Of a stretch of DNA of 64,000 bases, positions 19,756-30,968 are shown piece by piece (position 1 is the first letter of the stretch; each line of letters opens with the position of its first letter). Made by a program: the position numbers and the translations under genes. The stretch spans positions 310,001 through 374,000 of the forward strand of contig JARUPY010000538.1 in assembly GCA_029817715.1 (NCBI GenBank). The letters are read 5' to 3'. Source of the DNA: Melastoma dodecandrum. Lineage: Eukaryota > Streptophyta > Magnoliopsida > Myrtales > Melastomataceae. Under the pieces are notes generated by a model. The model was given only the letters and a program-made list of their open reading frames with translations, had not been told where the DNA came from and made no database searches.

Positions 19756-22700
19756 GGAGAAAGGTCATGCAGTCGCTGATATCCTACAGCGACTTCAGAA
19801 GCATGTTAGGACGACTAGGAAAGTAGGATGCCAGATAGGCAACGTCGATTTCGAAATTAGGCCATGTAATAACGTGGACACCAATTTAGGTGGTGTCCAG
19901 AGTCGTGAGTCACTGATGATGCCATGTGACTCACTCGTAGGCGTCAATTTAGGCGAGGCATCGAGCCCTCGAATTGTTTTTATCAGTTCCTCGATGAATA
20001 AAGAACTTTTCCATTCTATCAAAGCTACTCTAGAAGAGTTTAAAGATTGTTTCGCTTGGGATTACACTGAGATGCCTGGCCTAGATCGCCGACTTGTGGA
20101 ACACAAGTTACCAATCAAAACAGGATTTAAACCAGTCCAACAGGCGCCGAGGAGAATGACTCATGAAGTCACTCAAGCAGTATTTGAGGAAGTCAAAAAG
20201 CTCTTTAAAGCCGGATATATAAGGACATCGAGGTACACCGAATGGATATCCAGTATAGTTCCTGTCATTAAAAAGAATGGTAAGATTAGGGTTTGCATCG
20301 ACTTTAGAGACTTGAATCGTGCCACTCCAAAAGATGAGTACCCTATGCCCATCGCAGATGATTTAGTCGACAAGACTGCAGGGCACCAAATTATGTCCTT
20401 CATGGATGGTTTCTCAGGATATAACCAAATCTTCCTAGCCGAAGAGGATATCCATAAAACTGCGTTCAGATGTCCCTTAGGCATTTTCGAATGGGTAGTC
20501 ATGCCATTCGGACTCAAAAACGCTGGGGCAACCTACCAACGGGCCATGAACGCTATATTTGATGCCTTAATTAGCAAAACGGTCGAAGTATACATAGACG
20601 ATATAGTAGTCAAGTCGCGAGATGAGAAGTCACATGTTAATGACCTTAGAAATGCTTTCATTCAAATGAGAAAGCATCAACTCAAATTAAACCCTCTCAA
20701 ATGTGCCTTCGGAGTCAGAGCAGGACATTTCCTAGGGTTCCTAGTTCATCAACGTGGTATAGAAGTCGACCAGAACAAAGTGAACGCCATTCAAAGATTG
20801 AACCCTTCGAGTAATAAGAAGCAGTTACAGGCTTTCTTAGGAAGGGTCAATTATCTAAGGCGATTTATTGGTAACGTCGCTGGACGGACAGAAGTTTTCT
20901 CGACCTTACTAAAGGCAAAGGGAAATTTTGTGTGGAGCGACAAACACCAAAAAGCATTTGAAGGCTTAAAGGAGTACTTAATGAAACCGCCTGTGCTTGC
21001 CCCTCCTCGGATAGGAAAGCCTTATCTGCTTTACGTGGCAGCGACTGAATCAGTCATCGGTGCCATGTTAGCCCAAGAGACAGAGGACAAAACTGAGAGA
21101 GCAGTCTACTATCTGTCAAGACAACTAACTGCTACAGAAAAGCGCTATACAATTAAGGAGAAGTTATGCTTGTCAGTTTTTTATGCTGTTAAGAAGCTGA
21201 GACATTATATCGGATCCCAAGAGGTTCATGTTATTGCCAAGTCCCCAGTCATAAAATACTTTTTCGAAAGTCCCCTATTGACCGGAAGAATTAGTAAATG
21301 GAGCTTGGTCCTATCCGCATACGATCTGCGTTTCAAACCTCAACAGTCGGTGAAAGGGCAGGCCTTAGCCGATTTCTTAGTGAACCACGATCCATCTACA
21401 TCAATCGATCAAGAGGAATTCCTTGAGGATGTCTGGCAAGCTTGGTTTGATGGATCTTCGGCGAAATCCGGCGTAGGCATAGGCCTCCACGTACTTTCGC
21501 CACTAGGAAAGGACGTTCGCCTAGCATATCGTCTGTCGGCAACTCATACAAACAATGCGACTGAGTACGAAGCGTTGATCACGCTCTTGAAGGAGTTATT
21601 AGCCTTGGGAGCCAGGAAAGCCAGAGTAATGGGAGACTCTCAACTGGTTATTAACCAGATGAACGGCGACTCTCTATGTCAAGAGAAACTCGCACCCTAT
21701 CATCAAGTCGCTCGAAGGCTAGTCGAGCGATTCGAAGTAATTACTTTCCTTTTTGTAGGCCGGGAGGAAAACACAATCGCTAACGACCTAGCCCAAAAGG
21801 CTTCAGGATACAAGGCCAAAAGGGGAAGCGATTGTATCCCAGAAATAGCTTCCCACTTAGCTCCCCAAGGCGACGCGTTCACTCTGAATATAATGACAAG
21901 CGATAAAGATTGGAGGAGACCAATCACCGACTTCCTCTCTGACCCAACACAAAAGGCGAGCCAAAGAATCAAGACTCAGGCTTTGTCGTACACTCTTATA
22001 GATGGGGTACTTTACAGAAAGACCAAAGAAGGAGTCCTACTAAGATGCGTCGATTTAGACGAAGCGACCCCAATTATGTTGGAGACTCACCAGGGTTTAT
22101 GCGGGTCTCACCAATCTGGCACCAAAATGTCTTGGACTATCCAAAGACATGGTTTTTACTGGTCATCAATGCTAAAGAATTGCATAGAAATGGCTAGGGG
22201 GTGCCAAGAGTGTCAAAAACATGGTCCGGTGACAAGGGCCCCAGCGTCCGATTTAGTCTCAGTCATCAAGTCTTGGCCGTTTAGGTCTTGGGCTTTAGAT
22301 ATAATCGGGGAGATTCACCCACACTCGAGTAAAGGCGATGCCTACATTCTAGTCGCTACTGACTACTTTACCAAGTGGGTCGAGGCTCAAGTATACCGGA
22401 AAATTGATCACAAAGAGGTGATCGATTTTCTCAGATCCTCCATCATTTATAGATTTGGGATTCCCCAGAATATCGTAGTAGATAATGGCACCGTTTTCAA
22501 TAATGAGAAGGTGCGTGAATTCGCTGCTGAATTTAGCTTTTCAATCACTAATTCGACACCTTATTACCCCCAGTCGAATGGACAAGCTGAAGCTACTAAT
22601 AAGCTCATAAAGAATAACATTCAGAAAATGGTTGGTGCAAATCCAAGAAAATGGCACGAACTATTACAGGACACCTTGTGGGCTCTAAGAGTCACCAAGA

Positions 22701-23203
22701 GAGACAGCACAGGAGAAGCCCCTTTTTCGCTGGTATATGGGCAAGATGCTGTCCTACCTATTGAGATTCGATACAAGTCGCTCCGGGTAGCTCATCCTGA
22801 CTTGCAAGACGAGGCAATGTACCTCGCTTTAGAAGAATTGGAGAAAAAGCGACTCGACGTAATAGACCGACTTGAGGTACATAAGCAAAGAATTGCTAGA
22901 TACTATAATAAAAAGGTTGTCCATAAGCGCTTCAAAGTGGGCGACTTGGTATGGAAGATGATCCTACCCCTTAAATCAAAAGACCAAGTCTTGGGTAAGT
23001 GGTCTCCTAATTGGGAAGGTCCATATGAAGTGTGCGAGACATACTCATCTAATACGTATCGACTTATGACCAGAGAAGGAGATAGGCATCCATTGAAGGT
23101 CAATGGTAAATATCTTAAATCCTACTGCGCGACTATCTGGGAAGCTCATCATAAAATCCTAAGACAAAGGACTCCATTAATTTGGGAAGCGCTTAATTCC
23201 TAA
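19745..23203 (+). CDS. Pol polyprotein of the inner Tat element (RT, RNase H, archaeal-type RNase H, integrase)
   Basis: Start chosen at ATG 19745, which overlaps the gag stop (ATGGACAGTGA). It has 1152 residues. The frame is open further upstream but without homologous sequence. Reverse transcriptase has the YIDD active site (near 282). A connection and retroviral-type RNase H follow (about 400-560). A second RNase H of archaeal type (WFDGSSAKSGVG near 580, EYEAL, GDSQLVINQM) defines the Tat clade. Integrase has an H-x-H..C-x2-C zinc motif (CQECQKHG) and a D-D-E core (ALDIIGE, VVDNGT, SNGQAEATNK). It copies the RNA into DNA and inserts it. No stop or frameshift is seen. Confidence 0.93.
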   Translation: MDSEEKGHAVADILQRLQKHVRTTRKVGCQIGNVDFEIRPCNNVDTNLGGVQSRESLMMPCDSLVGVNLGEASSPRIVFISSSMNKELFHSIKATLEEFKDCFAWDYTEMPGLDRRLVEHKLPIKTGFKPVQQAPRRMTHEVTQAVFEEVKKLFKAGYIRTSRYTEWISSIVPVIKKNGKIRVCIDFRDLNRATPKDEYPMPIADDLVDKTAGHQIMSFMDGFSGYNQIFLAEEDIHKTAFRCPLGIFEWVVMPFGLKNAGATYQRAMNAIFDALISKTVEVYIDDIVVKSRDEKSHVNDLRNAFIQMRKHQLKLNPLKCAFGVRAGHFLGFLVHQRGIEVDQNKVNAIQRLNPSSNKKQLQAFLGRVNYLRRFIGNVAGRTEVFSTLLKAKGNFVWSDKHQKAFEGLKEYLMKPPVLAPPRIGKPYLLYVAATESVIGAMLAQETEDKTERAVYYLSRQLTATEKRYTIKEKLCLSVFYAVKKLRHYIGSQEVHVIAKSPVIKYFFESPLLTGRISKWSLVLSAYDLRFKPQQSVKGQALADFLVNHDPSTSIDQEEFLEDVWQAWFDGSSAKSGVGIGLHVLSPLGKDVRLAYRLSATHTNNATEYEALITLLKELLALGARKARVMGDSQLVINQMNGDSLCQEKLAPYHQVARRLVERFEVITFLFVGREENTIANDLAQKASGYKAKRGSDCIPEIASHLAPQGDAFTLNIMTSDKDWRRPITDFLSDPTQKASQRIKTQALSYTLIDGVLYRKTKEGVLLRCVDLDEATPIMLETHQGLCGSHQSGTKMSWTIQRHGFYWSSMLKNCIEMARGCQECQKHGPVTRAPASDLVSVIKSWPFRSWALDIIGEIHPHSSKGDAYILVATDYFTKWVEAQVYRKIDHKEVIDFLRSSIIYRFGIPQNIVVDNGTVFNNEKVREFAAEFSFSITNSTPYYPQSNGQAEATNKLIKNNIQKMVGANPRKWHELLQDTLWALRVTKRDSTGEAPFSLVYGQDAVLPIEIRYKSLRVAHPDLQDEAMYLALEELEKKRLDVIDRLEVHKQRIARYYNKKVVHKRFKVGDLVWKMILPLKSKDQVLGKWSPNWEGPYEVCETYSSNTYRLMTREGDRHPLKVNGKYLKSYCATIWEAHHKILRQRTPLIWEALNS

Positions 23204-23422
23204 GAAAATCGCGCTAGGCTTCAGTAACGCTGTTTGGAAGAATGAATTTAGCGTAGTGGGCAGGAATTCGTTCGAGACATAAGACACTTGATTTGTTCAG
23301 TAAAGCAAAAATAATCGAGTTGCGTTGTTCTTTGGTTACAAGTCTAGACTCCATAACCCGCCAACTTCTCTAAAATCGAGGACAAGGGATTTACGAGCTC
23401 GTCGCTTCGCGTTCACCTTGTT

Positions 23423-26400
23423 TCACTGGGCATAAAGGTCGACGACCTTTTCTCTATCCTTCTCAGCGTTGGCCTCCAGCTCCTCGATTTCTTGAGTATT
23501 GATCGACGCAAGCTGCCGAGTCAGGTCATTCTTCAGGTTCGTATAGAACTCTATCTGTCTCTCTGCCTCGGTCAGCTTCTCTTGCACATCGACCAAATGT
23601 TGGCGGGCGTCCTGTGCAGCTTTAGAGGCCCGCCCTCGAGCATCATTGATCGACCGAATCTTCGAGTCGGTCAAGTCGTAGGCGAGCAGGTCGGCGTAGT
23701 AATCCTTCCAGCGAGTCCAATACGTCGACCTGAAGCTCTTGCAGGCCCCCAGTATTTCGTCCGTCACCCGAGGGGATGCCTCGATCTCCTTCAACAGCTT
23801 CTGCATCTTCTCAAACTCGTCGACGCTTAAGGGGTCAATGAGCAGAAGTCGGCAGAATTCGTCAATGTCCTGATGAAGCTTCACCCATGGGTCGACAGTC
23901 GAGGTCGCTGCAGCAGGAGCCTGCAGAATAAGAAATGAAATGTTGCTAAGACACAATGTCCCAAACAGTCAACACCTCCATGCAATCAAATACTTACCTC
24001 TGAAGGTAGTAAATCCTCAGAACTTTCGCCTGAAGAAGTGGAGGGAGTAGGAGCCTTCTTGCGACCAGCAGTCGTCTTCACTCTCTTCGGGCGAGCCTGT
24101 GAAGTGTCACGGTTAGAATCGTGATAACAACGCCATACTTTGTGAGAAAGAGAAACACATACCATTGGTGGTGCAGGAGTGGGGGCTGAAGAAGAAGGGA
24201 CGCCTTGTTCTTCCTCCTCTCGCATCGGCTGAGGTAGTGCCCCCTCCCGCGTCGACCGAGTTGAAGGATCGACTGAAACCATAGCGGTCCCTTCTTGTAG
24301 CAAGGCTTCAGGAGCCTGCTCTTCCTAGAGTGGAGTGTAATAAAACTAAAGTTCATGTATGAACTAGGGTAATATATCCTAGCAGGGAGTCGAGCTCACC
24401 TCGGCGGTCGAAGCCGTTGCACCCGTCTCGAACGCAACCAGAGTAGGCTGGTCACCACCTCCGGTTGACGCTTCGCCCTAGGCAATATAGTGCGGGTTAG
24501 ATACAGAAGCTCAGGATGAATTAGAACCAGTAGAGTCATACCTCTGTAGCCGCTCCTCGAGCGACATCGACCGTCGCTAAGGTCGCAGGTACAATAGCAG
24601 ATGATGAGCTCACTGGGGCCACCGCTGTTGGTGACCTCGAAGAAGAAGTCGCCGCTACGGTAGTCGGCGACTTGGGAAGAGGAGCCGCCACTGAAGCTGG
24701 CACCTTCACCAATCTCCTCCTCTGGGATAGAGACATCTCCTCAAGATCTCATTTCTCGGCCGCCTTGCGCTTTGGAGCAGCCTTAGGTCGAGCCTTAGCA
24801 GGGTCACCTGCGGTTGTTTCCCTGGAGCTCGCCACCTTAGCTTTCCCCTTGCCAGTCGACTTGAGTCTAGAAGGAGCGGGGGCAAGGGGAGCCTTAGGCT
24901 TTCCAGAGCCCTGAGGCATCATTGATCCTGAAAAGGAGAAAGCTCACGATTAATACTAAGAACCCAATACTCTTAAAGTAAAGCTAAGCCTTTACCTCTC
25001 GCTTTGATATGTGCGTCGCCCATGTAAAAGTCAGGTTCCTTGGAGACCTCCAAGAAATGCATCAAAGCCCGCAGCTCTTCATAAGTAGTCGACCACAGCA
25101 CAGTGAAGAATTGCGTGGCGAAACAGGCAGAAGTACCAGATGGGAATTCTATCTGGGAGAGCTGCGCCTTGCTGTTGAGCAAGTCGAGGGTCTTCGGGGA
25201 GATCGGCTTGCACGAAATCCTCTTCATCCTATCCCCGCACAACCCACCGGTAGGGTCAGCAAGTGGAACCGCTACGCCCTGGATGAACCCAAACTGCCTT
25301 GCACACAGCTGAGGGTTATAGGCTTCAAAGGTCAGGTAGCCGTCGAAGATGACTGGTAGGTCCCTGCGGGTCAATACCCCATTCCAGAAGCCACGAGCAG
25401 CTTGGAGCTTAATTTCCTGAGCAAATGTCTTGCCACCTGGAAAGGGTGCCCAGTTGCGTCGATCTGCCCTGCCGAAGTCGACGATGTGCTTCATGTGGCC
25501 AGTGACCGATGTCATAAGCCATTGATCCTTCCGCTGGCAGCACTGCTCCAAGATGGTCTCCCCATAATAGGCCGACTCGAGGGGCGAAGCAGGGCCCTTG
25601 AACCCAGTCAATCCTGGCATCCACATAGCTGACCAAAGGTGAACTAACCAAAGCAATCCTCCTGCTGGATGTTTTGGAAACGGCTTGATCTGAGTCGTCG
25701 CTCTGTCCAGATCATGGTAAAGAAGACCCAAAATGAAGGGGGCCCAAGAGATTTCTTCATTGGTCTCCCTCAGAAAGTTGGCCACTGGATAAGAAGTGTG
25801 GCTGACCTTCTTCCCTGGGAAGCAATAGACAAACTTGCTTAACCAAGTGCTGAGGAACTCGACCTCTTCCCGGGCGCCAAAGCACTCGGTCGACAACTTC
25901 TCATCTGGCTCTTTGCCTGCTGAGGCCATTTTCAAATGCCTGCTTACCACCTCCATGTACTGAAGGGCGCCCTTCGGATTAATATCGCCTGCCAGGGAGT
26001 ATTGGCGAACAGGGAGGCTATTGACTTTGCACCTGGCCAAAATCTTCACATCTGCCAAGGTAATAGACATGGGACCCTCCGGGAAATAGAAGCAATTGAC
26101 TGAGGAGTTCCAGAAAGGCAGCATAGCCGAGCAGACTCTAGGATCACAGTTCTTGTCTGCCACGGACATCCTAAAGAACCTCAGAATTTTCTGACTCCTA
26201 AACCTCTCTGTGAAGTGCTCCTCCCACATCTCGAGCCATTCCACCATCTCAGATTTAGACGAAGAAGGAAAACACAGGAAGGATCCCTGACCTTCCCAGT
26301 TGAGGGGATCGACGAAGTTGGGATGGCAGATCGGGATGGGCTTCTCGGTGACGAGATAGTTGAGCGGCACTGTCCCCGGGAAGAGACGCTCCGGCAGGAT

Positions 26401-26502
26401 AGGTCCGAGGGTGACGCCCGATCCCTGATCCTCTGTGACCGGAATGGGTCCGGTTGGCCCCGCACGCTGATTATGGACCTCGAAAGCCTGGAAAGTCGAC
26501 AT
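23423..26502 (-). CDS. Antisense plant mobile domain (PMD) gene inside the retrotransposon, six exons, one in-frame TGA
   Basis: Exons 26502-24996, 24927-24542, 24477-24400, 24324-24163, 24096-23998 and 23920-23423 have canonical GT..AG introns and join in frame to 910 codons including the final stop. Exon 1 is a PMD (aminotransferase-like) domain, with the family's FYFPEGPMSITLADVKIL and LWSAMWMPGL stretches. Exon 2 is Lys/Ala/Pro-rich, with the NLS-like PKRKAAEK. Exons 3-5 are Ser/Thr/Pro/Glu-rich with a basic RPKRVK patch. Exon 6 is a long coiled coil. An in-frame TGA at 24749-24751 (codon 562) cuts the protein just after the NLS. All later exons stay open, so this is a recent lesion, an error, or a site of readthrough. 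PMD proteins such as MAIN/MAIL1 affect silencing and genome stability; the role in transposons is unknown. A TATA box lies upstream. Confidence 0.85.
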
Positions 26503-26636
26503 CTTTTTAAGGATCGGAAGAGTGTTAAGGAGGAAGACGAAGAGTTTTCCGGGAAGCGAGGGTTTTCTAGTTTCTTGGAGAAGATGAAGAAGTGTTGAGC
26601 AAGGAAGAAAAGTGCGGGAAAAGGACGATGACTCTC

Positions 26637-26646
26637 CTTTATATAG
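26637..26646 (-). promoter_or_regulatory. TATA box of the antisense PMD gene
   Basis: The minus strand reads CTATATAAAG, about 140 bp before the ATG at 26502, implying a 5' UTR of about 105 bp. It lies only 40 bp inside the polypurine tract, so the promoter must reach into the 3' LTR. Confidence 0.7.
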
Positions 26647-26685
26647 GGTATGATTTTTGCTGAGTCGGCGTAGCCAACCCAGCAT

Positions 26686-26699
26686 AAAAGGGGGGCTTA
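26686..26699 (+). other. Polypurine tract of the inner element
   Basis: AAAAGGGGGGCTTA directly before the 3' LTR; primer for plus-strand DNA synthesis. Confidence 0.8.
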
Positions 26700-27683
26700 T
26701 GTTGACATGGCAATTAATTTTGGGCCTGGGTTTAGAACAGAAACCCAGTAATCCCTCAAGTCATACTCCGAGTCAGCCCAAGATACAGTTGTCTAGGCCG
26801 ACTCATGACGAAGTCGACTAGGTCGACTCATGACAAAGTCGACTAGGTCGACTCATGACGAAGTCGACTAGGTCGACTTATGAACGGGGTCGACTAGGTC
26901 GACTCACAATGAAGGAGTATGGTGATCAAAGTCAACCAAGATGACTCAACAGTAGCTAGGCCTACTAGTAGGGCCAAGTCAACGGAATTCTGGATAAGTC
27001 GACCAAGTCGGTCGTAGTCTGTACAGTCAAGTCGACAGGGTTGGAATAAATTTATCACATTTGTTAAGGATCGTAACTGATCCTATTATCCAGGAACGTG
27101 ATCCCAAAGATCAAGGAGGTTGTTCAAACACTCCCACGATGTTAGGGATCACGATCTGCAACACGATCTATCTGTTACGTGTTAAACACGTACAAATCCT
27201 CTATAAATAGCAAAGGAATATTTCAAGACAAAGGGTACGACCACACACAGCCAAAACACTGAAGTTTGTTCGTCAACTTTAGGAAATTAGATACCTCGAC
27301 CCGGTTTGTAGGTCAACCTCCCTCCGCCAGCAGAGTGAGCTCGCAGGGCCTTTGCCGTCAACCCCCTCCAGCGACACCACCGACGGAGTGAGCTCGTAGG
27401 GCCTTCGTCACAGCCTCCCGCCAGCGACCACCACCGACGGAGCGAGCTTCTAAGGCCTTTGTCACAAGTTCTTCATCGTCACGGATTTCCACATCGTCAT
27501 CAATACTTGCGCTCTTTTTTCCATTTTTTAATGGCTGTAAGCCCTGTTCCCTTTATTCATTAAGATTGTAAGACTTGCATTTGATTTCAATAAAATTGTG
27601 CATCTTCTTACTGGCGACCACAATATAACTACCGTGAGTCCATTGCCAAATATTTCCAACGTGATCCGTTTCGTGCGTGAACA
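26700..27683 (+). repeat. 3' LTR of the inner element
   Basis: 984 bp, with one difference found from the 5' LTR (T at 27055 against C at 15134). It contains the same tandem array, TATA box and AATAAA. The duplication GACAG follows at 27684-27688. Confidence 0.95.
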
Positions 27684-30600
27684 GACAGGGAAGTTGATAG
27701 GAACCCTCTGGAAAGGGAAATCCCTAGAGTCCCTCTGAGGCCTATCGATCCTGTTGATTACAGAGATGTGATCGCTCGAATAGTTGAACAAATGGTCCCA
27801 AGAGCGGTGCGTCGATAAGAGGTTAGCCTTTACAGGACACCCTATCCTGAGTTTGTCGATCGGGATTATCCTTATCCCAGGGGCTATAAGATCTTCGATT
27901 TCACTCACTTCTCTGGTGAAGATAAGATGACACCGATGGAGTATATAGCTAGGTTCACTCATCAAACGGGTAAGGCGTCGAACAACGATCATTGGAAGCT
28001 TCGACTCTTCCCCAATTCACTTACTGAACCAGCGTTTACTTGGTACATCCATCTCCCACCTAACTCGGTGCAGAATTGACAGGATATGCAAACGCAGTTC
28101 ATGCAGGCCTTCGCTACTCTTGATTCGACCATCTCTTTGGTTGAATTGACTAAGATGCGACAGCAGCCTGGAGAACTTACAGCGAGCTTCCTGCAGCGAT
28201 TCCGAAAGGCTCGACTCAGATGCAAGACAACAGTCAGCGAGGATGAAGTGGTTAGCATAGTCCAGGATGCTCTTGATATTCGTATCCGAAAGAAAATTCA
28301 AGGGGAAAAGTTCATAGATCTCTACGAACTCTCTCTGAGGGCCACTAAGTATGAAAATCTATTCAGAGAAGAATCGAGGGAACGTACAGCATATCAGATC
28401 GAGCCTACGCTTGTTGAAGTCGATATGACTGAATTTGTCAAGGGCGAAGCTACTATTTGCGATCCATTGTCGAAGAAAAACTTCAAAGCTAAGGCATCTC
28501 GGAAATCAAATGAGGAGCAAAAAATACTCCTTCGATATTGAGAAAGCTGACGAAATCTTCGACTGGCTCCATAAGCGAGATCGAATCAAGTTGAAGCCCG
28601 ATCATCGACTTCCCCAACTGACAGGGAAAAGAAGAAAAGTTATTGCAAATGGCATGGGTCTTTTACCCACGCCATGCGTGACTGTCTAACTTTTAGAAAC
28701 CTTATCCAGGATCTTATCGAAGCAAAAATTTTGTGTTTCAAAGAGTCCGAAGAGTCATCTTCCGTCGATCAAAAACCATTTGCTGATTGTGAAGTTCATA
28801 CGTTTGACATTAACATAGTTGATGTTGTTCGACGTGCTTTTCAAGAATCCAACGTTTCTGGGGAGACTTATGTGATCAATAAGCTGTTCAAGAGGCTTCT
28901 CGACAACGGAGCTGTCCCTTGCCCTGTGGCTGCTTCGAGGCTGAAGAATGAAGTTTGCTGGTGGCACGTGGATGAGACTCACACTACTGACAAGTGCTTC
29001 ACTTTCAGGATGTTTCTCCAGTCTCATCAAACAGAGGAATGGTTCGATCTGTCACCAGTCGAGAAGGCTGCAATTGGGATTCCTCGTAAGGAACCTTCGA
29101 AGGCGTTTAATCGAAACCCCAGAGGAAGAGGATCTGCCCCCGATGCTCACAAAGTATTTCCTGATAAGCGGCATGTTGTCCAGAAAGTAAAGGCAGCATC
29201 TCGTTGTCTTGAGACTCAATCTATCCCGCTGGCTGTCAACAGCGATGTGGATTCCTCTGTCAGGTCAAGCGACCTGTCCAAGGAAACTGTCAAGAGAGGC
29301 GATGTTAAAGATCGACTTTGACCTTCCCCTCGCCTTGATGAACAAGCCATCAAAGATGGACCTCCTATTGCGCAATTCCTTGAGAAAGCTGATACTTGCC
29401 GTCGGTGCAGCCCTATTATGAGGAACAAGATATTAATTTATCGGCTGTGTCACCTATGCTCGTATAATTATCTGCAGAAGCTGATCGTCATGTCGTCGGC
29501 AAATAAGTTCGACATTGTCCTAGTCGACAATTAGATCCAAGGTATGATCGAAACAAATCCATTGTATTGCATGTCTGTTTTTGTTCAAAAAGAGGATGCA
29601 GGGCAAGTTCGAGGATACGATTCCCAGAAAGGACAGTTTGTTGAGGTATATCCTGAATATTATCGATCATGTCGACGCCGACTTGACTTTTCTTCTTCTA
29701 ACGGTGATGAGTGGAGACCGGTGAATAACCAAAGGTATCCAATTCCGTCTAAGAGCAGTTGGAAAAGGAAAGAAAGACATCAAAGGGGAGCAGAAGAGAA
29801 ACAGCACAAATCCGTTGACCCTGCAATGGTTGAAGGGGAGAAAATCGACCATGACGACTTGTTTAGGATCGATGATTCTGTTCCCATGATGACCTCCTCC
29901 CTAATGATTAGGGAAAGACAGCCGATGACGATGATTGTGAAGATACCTTCCACAACTCGGATTACAATCCGGTCAGGTTCGATGCTCCTGACAACCCTGT
30001 GGAGTGTAATGTCATAATGTTACCCAGAGAGTTTGCGGGACATACAATCGATAAACCTATCCCAGGTATTCTTAACACTTCGTGTCCTCAGGTTGTTTGA
30101 TGTCCTATAGGCTTTCTAATAAATTGGTTTATTAAGCCTAGTCCTTCAATGCAGTCTCAGATGCATTGTTTATACATAGAAGCAGAATTTAATTGGATTG
30201 TACTGAAGAAAATTTTGGTTGTTAATGACGCAACAGTCAATGTAATGCCTTTGCGTACTCTCAAATACTTAGGATATGACAAGGCTGACGTTACCAACAC
30301 TGATATTGGCACAACGGGTTTCAATGGCCTTATGTCGAAGTGTGTGAGAATATTCCCACTCAAATTGACAGTTGGAAGGTCCACGATCAATACTGCTTTC
30401 TTTATAGTAGATGTTGATACTACCTTTTGGTCGAGATTGGCTGCATAAGGTGGCAGTGATCCCTTCAACTCTTCATCGGGAACTTATGTTTTGGCTAGAT
30501 TCTGAAGTTGATGTTGTTAAAGCTGATTTGTCCATCAATACTTGTCTTACCCCTATCGAAATTTATACATGAAATATTATTGGTGCTGTCGATGACGAGC

Positions 30601-30968
30601 TTGAAGAAGAGGCATTCTCTTGGAGATCCAAATGTCGGACCCCTGGGAGAATCGACAGGAAAGTTCGAATACTTGGTCAAATATGGGGTCCTCCACATCC
30701 TATAGTCGATGCTCCATCTGGGTGGGACTCTGATGTGGTACCTTCAGCCATCGAAGAAGTGGCTCAGGCAAAGAAAGAGGCAGAGCTTGCTGGAATCTTT
30801 TGCTCAATTAAGGAAGCTGCTGGATTGCCCCTTATTGTTGAAGAGGAAAATGCCGAATCTGTTGACGGAGAAGTGAATCCTCACACTGAAGATGGGGAGA
30901 AGGATGCTGATATTGGCGGCTCGGATTTGAAGCCCGAGAGACTCCTCCGGGAACAAGAAGATGCTTGA
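27684..30968 (+). pseudogene. Outer element gag-protease, 3' part (broken)
   Basis: Resumes the gag cut at 14778. The core is recognisable (YPRGYKIFDFTHFSGEDKM near 27870, FTWYIHLPPNS near 28040), and so are the two CxxH knuckles (near 28645 and 28960) and a protease region (VVNDATVNVMPL near 30220) in which the catalytic DNGA is now NDAT. Stops occur at about 27818, 28078, 28538 and later, with several frameshifts. Its last frame ends at a TGA (30966-30968) that overlaps an ATG in the pol frame, as in the inner copy. It cannot make an intact product. Confidence 0.8.

Larger units (their letters stand above)
14779..27683 (+). mobile_element. Inner, young and apparently complete Tat-clade retrotransposon with antisense PMD gene (12,905 bp)
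   Basis: Two 984-bp LTRs (14779-15762 and 26700-27683) start TGTTGAC and end GTGAACA. The 5-bp duplication GACAG flanks the element at 14774-14778 and 27684-27688. Order: LTR, primer-binding site, gag-protease, RT/RNase H/second RNase H/integrase, an antisense multi-exon gene, polypurine tract, LTR. I found a single LTR difference (C at 15134, T at 27055), so insertion is very recent. Both main frames are intact, so the element could be autonomous. It inserted in the same orientation into the gag of a relative. Confidence 0.93.

Noticed and set aside
24672..24914. 80-codon plus-strand frame
   Set aside because: Complement of the Lys/Ala-rich exon 2 of the PMD gene.
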